Shown here piece after piece: positions 8,207 to 17,210 of a stretch of 64,000 bases of DNA (its first letter is position 1; the number at the start of each line of letters is the position of its first letter). The notes below the pieces were generated by a model. The model saw nothing but the letters and a program-made list of their open reading frames with translations. It ran no database searches and was not told the DNA's origin. Origin of the DNA: Actinobacillus lignieresii (GTDB taxonomy: Bacteria; Pseudomonadota; Gammaproteobacteria; Enterobacterales; Pasteurellaceae); assembly GCF_900444945.1 (NCBI RefSeq), contig NZ_UFRM01000001.1, positions 754,501-818,500 on the forward strand, given 5' to 3'. Both the position numbers and the translations under genes were made by a program.

Positions 8207-8899
8207 TTATCGTTTGTGAGGCAATTTTTCCCAAGTGACTTCATTACGCAAATAGACGGGTTCTATTTGTAGCGCGGATAGCGCTTTACCCTGCTCTAAT
8301 TCCAGTTCTGCCAATTTAAGCATTGATTTTGCCGAAGGTAAGGTAATATCACTGATTGAAAGGGGGAGTTTTGCCTCTGCAAATTGTGAATATGCCGCCC
8401 AACCGGTACCGACGACGACGGTATTTGCTTTAAGTTGAATTTGATTAATTGCGGATTCCAGAGAACATACTTGCTCGGTTACAATTTCTTGCCAAGTTTG
8501 CTCCACTCTTTCATATTGGGCAAAGTAAACTTCGTTCATACGAGCGTCAATCAGTGCAACGACATTTGTTGCGCCCGTTTGCTCATAAGCGGCTTGTGCC
8601 ATAGCCAATAAGTTAGAAATCGGTACTACGGGTAGATTTGCTCCCATTGCAAGCCCTTGAGCGATTCCCACTCCGACTCGTACACCGGTAAAACTTCCCG
8701 GGCCTCGACCAAATACGAGCGCATCCACTTGTTTAATGGAAATATTCGCTTGTGCCAATAATTCGTCAATCATCGGCAAAATACGTTGTGTGTGTGTTCT
8801 CGGACTTAATTCATCTAATGAAGTTAGTTTTCCGTTATGTTGTAACGCTACCGAACAGGCTTCCGTAGCTGTATCAATAGCAAGAATGGTTTTGTTCAT
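8207..8899 (-). CDS. tsaB: tRNA threonylcarbamoyladenosine biosynthesis protein TsaB
   Basis: 230 aa, ASKHA-fold paralogue of TsaD that scaffolds TsaD and TsaE in making t6A37 on ANN-decoding tRNAs in the cytoplasm. The start MNKTILAIDTATEACSVAL, then ELSPRTHTQRILPMIDELL and FGRGPGSFTGVRVGVGIAQGL, are the family signatures. TsaB lacks the metal-binding histidines of TsaD, as expected. The gene is essential in many bacteria. It lies downstream of aroG but behind a long inverted repeat, so it probably has its own promoter. Confidence 0.95.
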   Translation of the reverse strand: MNKTILAIDTATEACSVALQHNGKLTSLDELSPRTHTQRILPMIDELLAQANISIKQVDALVFGRGPGSFTGVRVGVGIAQGLAMGANLPVVPISNLLAMAQAAYEQTGATNVVALIDARMNEVYFAQYERVEQTWQEIVTEQVCSLESAINQIQLKANTVVVGTGWAAYSQFAEAKLPLSISDITLPSAKSMLKLAELELEQGKALSALQIEPVYLRNEVTWEKLPHKR

Positions 8900-8923
8900 G
8901 AATTTATTACCTTAAAACGACAG

Positions 8924-8987
8924 AAAACACGGAAATAAGCGGTCAATTTTACAAAGAATTTTGTAAAACCCTCTATTTCCGTGTTTT
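8924..8987 (-). terminator. Long inverted repeat between aroG and tsaB
   Basis: Perfect 14-bp arms (8924-8937 and 8974-8987) enclose a second inverted repeat and one uptake-signal core. It probably terminates aroG transcription. Confidence 0.65.
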
Positions 8988-9002
8988 GATAAATTTACTG
9001 AA

Positions 9003-10076
9003 TTAAATATGTTTGCGGCGTTGTTCAACCGCATCAGCCAAAGCAAACAACGCTTTTTCGCTATCTTCCCAACCGATACAGGCATCCGTTACACTTTGTC
9101 CGTAAACCAAATGCGCTAAATTACCGTCACCTAATTCTTGGCGACCTTCCACTAAATGACTTTCAATCATCACACCGGAAATCAGTTCCGAACCGCTTGC
9201 AATTTGTCGGCATACGTCCGCACAAACGTCCATCTGACGTTTAAATTGTTTTTGGCTGTTGGCATGACTGAAATCAATCATTACGTGCGGTCGGCGACCG
9301 GATTTCTCGATATCCGCACATACTTTGGCGACCGATTCGGCATCATAGTTCGTCCCTTTATCACCGCCGCGTAAAATGATATGGCAATCCGGATTACCTG
9401 CCGTAGAAACAATTGCGGAATGTCCGAATTTGGTGACTGATAAGAAATGATGCGGAGCTTCCGCCGCACCGATTGCATCTAATGCGATTTTTACACCGCC
9501 GTTTGTCGCATTTTTAAAGCCGACCGCACAAGATAAACCGGACGCTAATTCACGATGAACTTGCGATTCGGTCGTGCGTGCACCGATTGCACCCCAACTC
9601 ATAAAGTCCGCCATATATTGCGGTGTGATCATATCTAAAAATTCGCCTGCCGCCGGTACGGTTAAATCGTTAATATCCGATAATACTTTACGAGCGATAC
9701 GTAAACCGTCGTTTAACGCGTAAGTTTCGTTAAGATAAGGATCATTGATTAACCCTTTCCAACCGACGGTCGTGCGCGGTTTTTCAAAATAAACGCGCAT
9801 TACCACTTCAAGGTTTTGATTAATCTTAGGATTCGCACGAATTGTTTTTATACGTTGTGCATACTCTAGCGCCGCTTTAGGATCATGGATGGAACAAGGT
9901 CCGATCACCACCAATAAACGGTCGTCCGCACCGTGAATAATTTTATGAATGGCTTTACGTGCTTTTTCTACGGTTTCGGCGGCAATATCGCTTGCGGGAA
10001 AACGTTCCAATAGCGCAACCGGCGGTAAAAGTTGTTCAATATTCGTAATACGAAGATCATCATTTTTATAAGACAT
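9003..10076 (-). CDS. aroG: 3-deoxy-7-phosphoheptulonate synthase, AroG type
   Basis: 357-aa class I DAHP synthase, joining phosphoenolpyruvate and erythrose-4-phosphate in the first step of the shikimate pathway. It follows E. coli AroG (the Phe-sensitive isozyme) along its length: MSYKNDDLRITNIEQLLPP, the substrate-binding segments VIGPCSIHDP and YFEKPRTTVGWKGL, GARTTESQVHRELASGLS, and the C-terminal ESHLVEG and GQSVTDACIGWE. Feedback specificity cannot be read safely without alignment. The upstream region carries a site close to the TrpR operator consensus, unlike E. coli aroG, so tryptophan may control its transcription. Confidence 0.93.
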   Translation of the reverse strand: MSYKNDDLRITNIEQLLPPVALLERFPASDIAAETVEKARKAIHKIIHGADDRLLVVIGPCSIHDPKAALEYAQRIKTIRANPKINQNLEVVMRVYFEKPRTTVGWKGLINDPYLNETYALNDGLRIARKVLSDINDLTVPAAGEFLDMITPQYMADFMSWGAIGARTTESQVHRELASGLSCAVGFKNATNGGVKIALDAIGAAEAPHHFLSVTKFGHSAIVSTAGNPDCHIILRGGDKGTNYDAESVAKVCADIEKSGRRPHVMIDFSHANSQKQFKRQMDVCADVCRQIASGSELISGVMIESHLVEGRQELGDGNLAHLVYGQSVTDACIGWEDSEKALFALADAVEQRRKHI

Positions 10077-10163
10077 TGTGTGCTCTCTTGTTTTAAATTA
10101 TAGGCAAAATTAATAAGGGTGGAACTAAAGTAGATGAATTAGAGAAGTATGTCAAATGATTTT

Positions 10164-10181
10164 GAACTATTTTACTAGTAC
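10164..10181 (-). promoter_or_regulatory. TrpR-operator-like palindrome upstream of aroG
   Basis: On the minus strand GTACTAGTAAAATAGTTC matches 15 of 18 positions of the TrpR operator GTACTAGTTAACTAGTAC. It covers TAAAAT, a 5-of-6 -10 hexamer that lies 16 bp from CAGACA (4 of 6 to -35), so a bound repressor would block the promoter. The consensus is from memory of E. coli trp, aroH and trpR operators. Confidence 0.55.
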
Positions 10182-10198
10182 AAAACCATTTGTCTGAA

Positions 10199-11062
10199 TT
10201 AACGGCTTGTAAAAGTATTACAAACGGCAGGATTACCCGATTGTAGCCCTTTGCGGAACCAAGTTAAGCGTTCTGCGGATGAACCGTGAGTAAAACTATC
10301 GGGAACGACATAACCTTGAGAGCGTTTCTGTAAGCGATCATCGCCTACGGCTTGTGAGGCGACGAAAGCCTCCTCTACGTCACCGGCATCCAATTTGCCT
10401 TCTTTTTGAATTTGATAACCCCAAACTCCCGCAAAACAGTCGGCTTGAAGCTCTACATTCACGGAAATTTTATTAGCCGCCGCTTGATTGCGAGCGGTTT
10501 GTTGCGCTCGTTGCGTTTGTTCGCTAATCCCTAATAAATTTTGTACGTGATGTCCGACTTCATGCGCAATTACATAGGCAAATGCGAAATCACCCGATGC
10601 TTTTAATTGTGATTTCATATCGTCATAAAAGGATAAATCGAGATAAACTTTTTGATCCGCCGGACAATAAAACGGCCCCATCGCAGATTGACCCGTTCCG
10701 CAAGCCGTATGCGTAACGCCTCGATAAAGCACTAATTTAGGCTCTCTGTAAGTCAAACCGTTTTGTTTAAAATAATCGCCCCAAATACGTTCCGTAGTAT
10801 ATAACACTTTACGGGCAATCGTATTTAGCTCTTCTTCTTCCGCAGAAGTTTGCATCTGAGTCGTTTGCTGTTGCGGATAAGACGATGAATCGCTATAACC
10901 CATTAAGCCGGTTAAATCGACCCCATAATAAGCGCCGACCAATACGATAATAAAACCTAAAATTTCGCCTTTGGCTAGTCCGCCGCCACGACGAGCACCA
11001 TAACCGGATTGCCCGCGGCGATCTTCCACATTCAAACTTTCTCTTTCGTTATCTAAACGCAT
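10199..11062 (-). CDS. ypfJ: YpfJ-family neutral zinc metallopeptidase-like protein
   Basis: 287 aa. A cytoplasmic N-terminus rich in Arg and Gly is followed by one membrane helix (about residues 34-54, GEILGFIIVLVGAYYGVDL) and a periplasmic domain. The zincin motif is H167-E-V-G-H171 in YVIAHEVGHHVQNLLG, with a downstream ELQADCFAG segment providing the third ligand region, as usual in this family. The physiological substrate is unknown. The ATG at 11062 is preceded by AAGGAAAG. It stands alone between the ftsK terminator and the aroG promoter. Confidence 0.9.
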   Translation of the reverse strand: MRLDNERESLNVEDRRGQSGYGARRGGGLAKGEILGFIIVLVGAYYGVDLTGLMGYSDSSSYPQQQTTQMQTSAEEEELNTIARKVLYTTERIWGDYFKQNGLTYREPKLVLYRGVTHTACGTGQSAMGPFYCPADQKVYLDLSFYDDMKSQLKASGDFAFAYVIAHEVGHHVQNLLGISEQTQRAQQTARNQAAANKISVNVELQADCFAGVWGYQIQKEGKLDAGDVEEAFVASQAVGDDRLQKRSQGYVVPDSFTHGSSAERLTWFRKGLQSGNPAVCNTFTSR

Positions 11063-11162
11063 ATTGCTTTCCTTAATTAAAGTAAAAATACGGTATTAAT
11101 TTTATACGAATATCAATCTATATCCTACAAGTAATTGATTTGTTTTAGTCGGCAATAAAAGA

Positions 11163-11212
11163 GCGGTCGAATTTTCCTTAAAGTTTGCAAATTTAGGGAA
11201 AAATTCAACCGC
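11163..11212 (-). terminator. Terminator of ftsK, uptake-signal type
   Basis: GCGGTCGAATTTTCC (11163-11177) pairs, with one unpaired base, with the segment ending at 11212; a T-rich run follows on the minus strand. Confidence 0.7.
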
Positions 11213-11246
11213 TTGCTTTATAAAAATAACGTGACAATGTCGCTAT

Positions 11247-14093
11247 TTATCTGGCTAAAATTTCACGCTTTCCATTTTTACCTTGTTCGGAAATAATGCC
11301 TTGGGCTTCCATTTGATCAACAATACGCGCCGCTCGGTTAAAACCGAGCGAGAAACGGCGCTGAATACCGCTAATCGAAGTTACGCCGCTTTCAATTACG
11401 AACTCGACGATTTCGTCAAAAAGAGGATCTACGTCCGCACCGCTGTCTGCACGACTAGTGCCTTCGCTTTCTTCGACGGAAGCGACAATGCTTTCCAAAT
11501 ATTGCGGTTTGCCTCTTGCACGCCAGTTATCCGCCACTCGTTGCACATCCGCATCACTCATAAATGCACCGTGAATACGAATAATATCAGGACTCCCCGC
11601 GCCGGAATACAACATATCGCCGCGCCCTAGCAACGCTTCCGCACCGCCTGCATCTAAAATGGTACGAGAATCGATTTGGCTTGCGACGGTAAAGGCGATA
11701 CGGCTCGGAATATTCGCTTTAATCACGCCGGTAATTACGTCGGTTGATGGACGCTGCGTTGCAAGAATTAAGTGAATTCCGACCGCTCGTGCTTTTTGCG
11801 CTATACGCATAATGTACTCTTCCGCTTCTTTGCCGGCAGACATCATTAAATCGGCGAACTCATCCACAATCAGTACGATATAGCTGAGTTTTTCTAACGC
11901 CGGCGGCAGTTGATCCATTGAATCTCCCGGACGCCAAGTCGGATCGGGAATCGGGAAGTTCATTGCCGCCGCTTGTTCGATTTTATCGTTATAACCTTCG
12001 ATATTACGCACGTTTAAATGACTGATTAATAAATAACGGCGTTCCATTTCTTCCACCGCCCAACGTAACGCATTTGCCGCTTTTTTCATATCGGTAACGA
12101 CCGGCGTTAATAAATGCGGAATATCGTTATAAATGGAAAGCTCGACTACTTTCGGGTCGATCATAATAAAACGCACTTGTTCCGGCGAAAGTTTAAACAA
12201 TAAACTTAAGATCATAGTATTGACACCGACCGATTTACCGCCGCCGGTTTGCCCTGCAACCAACAAATGCGGCATTTTCGCCATATCGACGACAATCGGC
12301 TCGCCGCTAATATCTTTACCGAGTGCCATCGGTAATGTCGCCTTACTGTGTTTAAACGCATCGCTGTTTAATACGTCACGAAGCCAAACCGTTTCACGTT
12401 GCTTATTCGGCGTTTCAATCCCCATATAAGGTTTACCCGGTACTACTTCCGTAATACGAATCGCTTTGAACATTAATTCACGGGCAAGGTCGCTGGCTAA
12501 TCCGACCACTTTCGCCGCTTTTACACCGGCAGCCGGTTTAATTTCATAACGAGTAACAACCGGACCGACCAATACGTCTTCGACCGTTGCTTTTACCCCA
12601 TAATTGGCTAACGCACTTTCTAAACGATGAGAGGTTTCAACAATCTCATGCTCGGTAATTTGCTGCGTTTGACGTGGCGCTTCATCCAATAAATCTAAGG
12701 TCGGTAACGGCGTGGTCGGTTTTTCAACGCTATGGCTTCGCTGTAATAACGGGTGTATCAACGTATTACCGTATCCTTTCGGATAGTCGGAAGATTTATT
12801 CGAGGATACGGACAGCGCATTTTCCGATTCATTCGCCATTTTTACCGTTGGCACGACAACTTCAGATTTGCTATTGATAATTTGCTCAAACGCTTGCTCC
12901 AGTCCTTGCGCTTTAGCACGCTGTTCCATTTGTGCCAAACGCATTTGTTCGGCCTGTACAAATTCTCTGGCTAGTTCCGCCTCGTAATCCGTTTCGGTTT
13001 CTTCTATCGATTGCAAACGAACGGTTGGTTTAACTTCCTGTACAAAAGCAGGCATTACCGTCGGATCTTGTAATTCGGTTGTGATGTCTTCTTCCGGAGA
13101 TTCGCTTGTTTCGACATGGTTAACCGCAGGTTCTTCATAGGAATTATCCGCTAACGGTACATTTAAGCGAACTTTCGGTAAAATCGGCGAGTCTAGGTCG
13201 GCAACATACTCCTCCGCTGAATTTGTCGCTAATTCAGTAGAAAACTCTTGCCCTTGCATATTAATTTTCGGTAAATCTAATTCTTTTTCCACCTTAAACA
13301 TAGCGGGATTGGTTAAAGCATCTTCAGATATTTCTTGCTCTTTATGTAATCCGCTAATATTCGGTCTATTGAATAACGAAAGATCGGTTAATTGCTCCTG
13401 TTCCGTATTTTCATTTGCTACAGAAGAATGCTTTAACGATTCGTTATCAACAAGCGGTTGATTTTCGTCATTTTGTTGCAATTCCGTCACTGTATTATCA
13501 TTTACCGTTTTAGCTTCATCTTTTGCTACAATCCAGTCATAAAATCGAGCTAATAGCGGCAGTAATAATTGTCCGGAACAGAAATAAAAACCTACTGCGG
13601 TAAAGATCATTGCAACGAATAATGCGCCGAATTGACCGATAACATCCGCTAATAACGTCTGAAATATTCCGCCGATAAAACCGCCGGATACATAATAAGC
13701 ACTATTTGAAAAAACTACACCGGACAGTCCGGCTAAACCGGCTATAAATAACAGAAAGCTAACGGCTCGGAATAGCAAACGTTTCCACGTCCATTCTTTA
13801 GCTAATCCCAATATAAGAGAATATGCGGCGATGCCGAGTAAAGCAAACGGTACAATAAAGGCAACTTTCCCTAAAAAAGTATAAAGTAAATCAATAGACC
13901 AAGCGCCTAAAGCTCCCGTCTTATTTAATACTTCCAGTTCCGTCACGCTGCTTCCTACACTCCAAGCGTTATCCAGCGGGCTATAGCTTGCCCATGCCAC
14001 GATTAAATATAATCCGAGTAATCCCAGTAAGATAAACATCAGATTGATTAAATTCTCTTTACCCTTTAATCGCGGTTTTAATCGTTCAATCAC
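11247..14093 (-). CDS. ftsK: DNA translocase FtsK
   Basis: 948 aa, shorter than E. coli FtsK (1329) because the linker is short. It is a septal membrane ATPase that pumps chromosome DNA and activates XerCD at dif. Four or five hydrophobic segments occupy about the first 190 residues. A charged, low-conservation linker runs to about 500, then comes the motor, with Walker A AGQTGGGKS near residues 610-620 and Walker B LIVDEFADLMM. The C-terminal gamma winged helix (SGVTSISGIQRRFSLGFNRAARIVD) reads KOPS sequences. It begins 11 bp after lrp, an arrangement conserved with E. coli. Confidence 0.96.
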   Translation of the reverse strand: MIERLKPRLKGKENLINLMFILLGLLGLYLIVAWASYSPLDNAWSVGSSVTELEVLNKTGALGAWSIDLLYTFLGKVAFIVPFALLGIAAYSLILGLAKEWTWKRLLFRAVSFLLFIAGLAGLSGVVFSNSAYYVSGGFIGGIFQTLLADVIGQFGALFVAMIFTAVGFYFCSGQLLLPLLARFYDWIVAKDEAKTVNDNTVTELQQNDENQPLVDNESLKHSSVANENTEQEQLTDLSLFNRPNISGLHKEQEISEDALTNPAMFKVEKELDLPKINMQGQEFSTELATNSAEEYVADLDSPILPKVRLNVPLADNSYEEPAVNHVETSESPEEDITTELQDPTVMPAFVQEVKPTVRLQSIEETETDYEAELAREFVQAEQMRLAQMEQRAKAQGLEQAFEQIINSKSEVVVPTVKMANESENALSVSSNKSSDYPKGYGNTLIHPLLQRSHSVEKPTTPLPTLDLLDEAPRQTQQITEHEIVETSHRLESALANYGVKATVEDVLVGPVVTRYEIKPAAGVKAAKVVGLASDLARELMFKAIRITEVVPGKPYMGIETPNKQRETVWLRDVLNSDAFKHSKATLPMALGKDISGEPIVVDMAKMPHLLVAGQTGGGKSVGVNTMILSLLFKLSPEQVRFIMIDPKVVELSIYNDIPHLLTPVVTDMKKAANALRWAVEEMERRYLLISHLNVRNIEGYNDKIEQAAAMNFPIPDPTWRPGDSMDQLPPALEKLSYIVLIVDEFADLMMSAGKEAEEYIMRIAQKARAVGIHLILATQRPSTDVITGVIKANIPSRIAFTVASQIDSRTILDAGGAEALLGRGDMLYSGAGSPDIIRIHGAFMSDADVQRVADNWRARGKPQYLESIVASVEESEGTSRADSGADVDPLFDEIVEFVIESGVTSISGIQRRFSLGFNRAARIVDQMEAQGIISEQGKNGKREILAR

Positions 14094-14104
14094 CGATTAA
14101 CTCC

Positions 14105-14587
14105 TTATTTTAATAACAGATAATTGGTTTGTTTCACTTCTTCCATTACGACATAGGTTCGCGTATCGTTCACACCGGGTAATCGCAGTAAAGTCGTACC
14201 TAAAAGTTTTCGATAAGCCGCCATATCCGCTACCCTTGTTTTGAGTAAATAATCGAAATCACCCGAAACCAAATGACATTCTTGAATTTCATCCAATTGT
14301 TGAACGGCACGATTAAATTCCTCAAATACGTCCGGCTTACCTCTGACTAAGGTAATTTCCACAATCACTAATAGCGGTGCTTCAAGCAATTCCGGATTCA
14401 GTAATGCACGGTATCCCATAATCACATTCTGCTTTTCTAAACGCTTTACTCGTTCTAAACAAGGTGTCGGCGATAAACCGACACGTTTAGAAAGTTCGAT
14501 ATTAGAGATTTTTCCGTTACGTTGTAGCTCATTTAAGATTTTTAAGTCAATAGCATCTAGTGCTTTAGGTAGTTTTTTATGTTCCAT
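14105..14587 (-). CDS. lrp: Leucine-responsive regulatory protein Lrp
   Basis: 160-aa Lrp/AsnC-family global regulator of amino-acid metabolism. An N-terminal winged helix (LDAIDLKILNELQRNGKISNIELSKRVGLSPTPCLERVKRLE, written here only in part) precedes the RAM effector domain with GDFDYLLKTRVADMAAYRKLLG. Length is typical (E. coli 164). Immediately upstream of ftsK. Confidence 0.95.
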   Translation of the reverse strand: MEHKKLPKALDAIDLKILNELQRNGKISNIELSKRVGLSPTPCLERVKRLEKQNVIMGYRALLNPELLEAPLLVIVEITLVRGKPDVFEEFNRAVQQLDEIQECHLVSGDFDYLLKTRVADMAAYRKLLGTTLLRLPGVNDTRTYVVMEEVKQTNYLLLK

Positions 14588-14672
14588 TTGCCTGTCTTCC
14601 CGGTTTTTTGTACTAATATTTAATTCTACAAGTTTTATCTTATTCGGTCTAATGATGTTGGTTGAAGAAAGG

Positions 14673-15788
14673 TTACAAAACCGAAAGAATTTGTAAACCG
14701 AACTCTCGACGCCATCCGCTCAGTAGTTCCGGTAGTTTATCCTCATTTTGCCCTTGTTGATGCCAACTGAAAAGTTGATTTAATTGCCGTTTACTGGCTA
14801 ATAACTCGGGTGCTAAATCAGGCGGTTGAATTTCCGCTAATTTTTGCTGCATCGCCTTCAATTTATATTTATAGTTTGCCTGATCTACTAAACGTATAAT
14901 TTTTTCAGGATAGTTTTCCGGTAATACGGCTAACCCCTGTTCAACGAGCATTAATAATTTTTTACCATGAATACGCACTTCGTTCGGATGCATAAATTCC
15001 AATAATTGCGAAGTATGTTTCGGTTGCAATTTAGCGATTTCAAATAAACAATTTTCTTTCACGACGAAATTTAATGCTAAATCTCGTTTTTCCGCTTCTT
15101 CTATTCGCCATTTCGCCAGTACTTTTAATATCGCCAGTTGCTGAGGTTCTAAACGCCATGCGTTTGAAATATCTTTATACGCTTGCGCAATATTTACGAC
15201 GGATTCTCTTTTATTTAATAAATATTGACATTCCTGTTCAACGGCATTTTGCCAACGTGTCGCATCCAGATCCGAAACCAAGCGTTGATAAACCAGTAAC
15301 AAATACCATACATCCGCCGCCGCGTATTGTAATTGTTCCTCCGTTAATGGCCGTGCGAGCCAATCCGTTCTGGCTGCGCCTTTATCCAGCTCGATATTTA
15401 AATAATGCGCGACAAGTTTAGCAAAACCTAGCGAAACGCCGACTCCTGCAAATCCCGCCATGATTTGCGTATCAGCCAAAGGTGTAGGCAACTGTTTGAA
15501 AAGGTGCTGGAAAACCTCTAAATCTTCACTGCAAGCGTGTAATACTTTTACGACGTTTTGACACGTCAATAAACCGATAAACGGAGAAAAATCGGAGATT
15601 GGATTAGGATCAATCAAACTGACGGTATCGCCGTCAAAAAGCTGAATAAGACCAAGTTTCGGATAATACGAACGGGTTCGAATAAATTCGGTATCCAATG
15701 CCACCGCCGATTTCCGACAAGCGTTCTCGCAAACCGTTTTTAATTTTTCGTCCGTATCAATCCAATGATAGTGAATGATTTGATTCAT
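14673..15788 (-). CDS. rnd: Ribonuclease D
   Basis: 371-aa 3'-5' exoribonuclease of the DEDD family that trims tRNA and other small-RNA 3' ends. The first exonuclease motif gives D32 and E34 in VALDTEF, later motifs are in KVLHACSEDLEVF and YAAADVWYLL, and HRDC domains follow. The ATG at 15788 is used because AGAAAGAGAA sits at a good distance and the product then starts MNQIIHYHWID; a TTG at 15809 would add seven residues without support. Divergent from the ROK repressor gene across a CRP site. Confidence 0.93.
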   Translation of the reverse strand: MNQIIHYHWIDTDEKLKTVCENACRKSAVALDTEFIRTRSYYPKLGLIQLFDGDTVSLIDPNPISDFSPFIGLLTCQNVVKVLHACSEDLEVFQHLFKQLPTPLADTQIMAGFAGVGVSLGFAKLVAHYLNIELDKGAARTDWLARPLTEEQLQYAAADVWYLLLVYQRLVSDLDATRWQNAVEQECQYLLNKRESVVNIAQAYKDISNAWRLEPQQLAILKVLAKWRIEEAEKRDLALNFVVKENCLFEIAKLQPKHTSQLLEFMHPNEVRIHGKKLLMLVEQGLAVLPENYPEKIIRLVDQANYKYKLKAMQQKLAEIQPPDLAPELLASKRQLNQLFSWHQQGQNEDKLPELLSGWRREFGLQILSVL

Positions 15789-15826
15789 TTTTATTCTCTT
15801 TCTCACCAATTTTTTTAAAAGATAAA

Positions 15827-15856
15827 TTAATTCTGTGAGCTAATTCACAGAATTAA
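15827..15856. promoter_or_regulatory. CRP-binding site between rnd and the mlc-like gene
   Basis: Perfect 12-bp inverted repeat with a 6-bp centre; its core is TGTGAGCTAATTCACA, an exact TGTGA-N6-TCACA CRP site. It lies 39-68 bp before the rnd start and 111-140 bp before the ROK gene. E. coli mlc is also CRP-controlled, so the ROK gene is the likelier target. Confidence 0.75.
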
Positions 15857-15966
15857 CATAAAACAGTTGTGATTCCCCAATATTGAAGCAAAATAATTAT
15901 CGTATGGAGTGTTTAAATTAAATTTTTTGACCTGATTTTATCTTTGGTCTATTTAAGGATTATACT

Positions 15967-17157
15967 ATGATTTCTGATAATAAAACCCAACACTTAGGCA
16001 CAATTTATCGCCTTGTTGAACAATTCGAATTAATTTCGCGTACGGATCTTGCAAAATTATCCGGTTTTGCGCCCGCTTCCATTACGAATCTGACCAAATC
16101 GCTTATCGACCATAAATTTATTTTAGAACGTTCCGTACAAAATAATACGTCCAGAGGACGTCCCGCCGTCGGTCTTTCGGTGTCTAATTTCTTTTGGCAA
16201 TTGCTTTGTTTTACCGTTTCTCCCGAGAAAATTGAAATTTCACTTTGCGAATTAAATGGCAAGCCGATTCAATCCAAAGAATATCCTCTGCTTGAAACGG
16301 ATTATCCGATACTCGCCGAGCATACTCTTCTCTGCTTAAAAGACTTTTTCTGGCATTCTCCTCTGGACGAACATCGTATTTTAGCCGTTTCCGTCAGTGT
16401 AATCGGACGGATTAATGCAAATAAAACGGAAATTATTCAATTAGGACAAACCGAATTACATTGCCCAATTGTTACTACGTTACAAAACCATTTTGAGCGA
16501 CCGATTCTACTTAACGAGCATTTTCAATTATGGCTGTTTACCGAATCCACATTAGGCAGTTTGATTAGTAATGACAACGTAATTTTCCTGCAATTAGACG
16601 ATTCGGTTAATTTAAGCGTATTATTAAGAGGAACCTTATTGCATCAGCAATCCAAAATGAATGTAGATAAGATGCTTATGCCTAAATTCAGTACGTTAAG
16701 CGATGAAACTACCGCTATCGATTGTAATGATATTGAAAAATATCAATTAAAAAATCAAATTACATTCCCAGCAATTACTCGCTTAATTGATAAATATTTA
16801 CCTAATAATTTAGAGCATCAAAATGAAAAAATTCAATTTTTATGTGGACAAGTGGAATCGGATAATCCCGAAGCGTTACGGATATTATCCCATATCAGCG
16901 ATAACTTAGCCTATGTATTAATGAATCTTATCAATATTTTCTCCACCGAGAAAATTATGTTGAATTCACCGTTGTTACAAATAAAACATAAATTATTTGA
17001 ACAAATACAAACTAAATTAGGTAAGAATTTACTCATTGACAGCTCTGTAGATTTAGTTTCCAGTCAATATGCGTGGAACGACCCGCTGATTGCTTGTTCG
17101 GCGATAAAACACGGGATTTATGAAGGTAATTTGATCAAGGACATCATTCAGCCTTAA
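15967..17157 (+). CDS. mlc: ROK-family transcriptional repressor, Mlc-like
   Basis: 396 aa, the length of Mlc/NagC repressors. The N-terminal winged helix (GTIYRLVEQFELISRTDLAK then FAPASITNLTKSLID) and the following RGRPAVGLSV segment resemble E. coli Mlc, which represses PTS sugar genes and is inactivated by binding EIICB-Glc. The ROK domain follows, but the usual zinc motif (a GH segment followed by CxCGxxGCxE) is absent: the corresponding stretch reads MNVDKMLMPKFSTLSDE. Zinc is structural and needed in E. coli Mlc, so this lineage may fold or sense differently. NagC is the alternative identity. A perfect-core CRP site lies upstream, and bioD follows after 53 bp. Confidence 0.75.
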   Translation: MISDNKTQHLGTIYRLVEQFELISRTDLAKLSGFAPASITNLTKSLIDHKFILERSVQNNTSRGRPAVGLSVSNFFWQLLCFTVSPEKIEISLCELNGKPIQSKEYPLLETDYPILAEHTLLCLKDFFWHSPLDEHRILAVSVSVIGRINANKTEIIQLGQTELHCPIVTTLQNHFERPILLNEHFQLWLFTESTLGSLISNDNVIFLQLDDSVNLSVLLRGTLLHQQSKMNVDKMLMPKFSTLSDETTAIDCNDIEKYQLKNQITFPAITRLIDKYLPNNLEHQNEKIQFLCGQVESDNPEALRILSHISDNLAYVLMNLINIFSTEKIMLNSPLLQIKHKLFEQIQTKLGKNLLIDSSVDLVSSQYAWNDPLIACSAIKHGIYEGNLIKDIIQP

Positions 17158-17210
17158 AAAATCCGTTAAAATATAGGCAATTTTGTAACTTTTTTGTTAG
17201 AGAATAGCAT

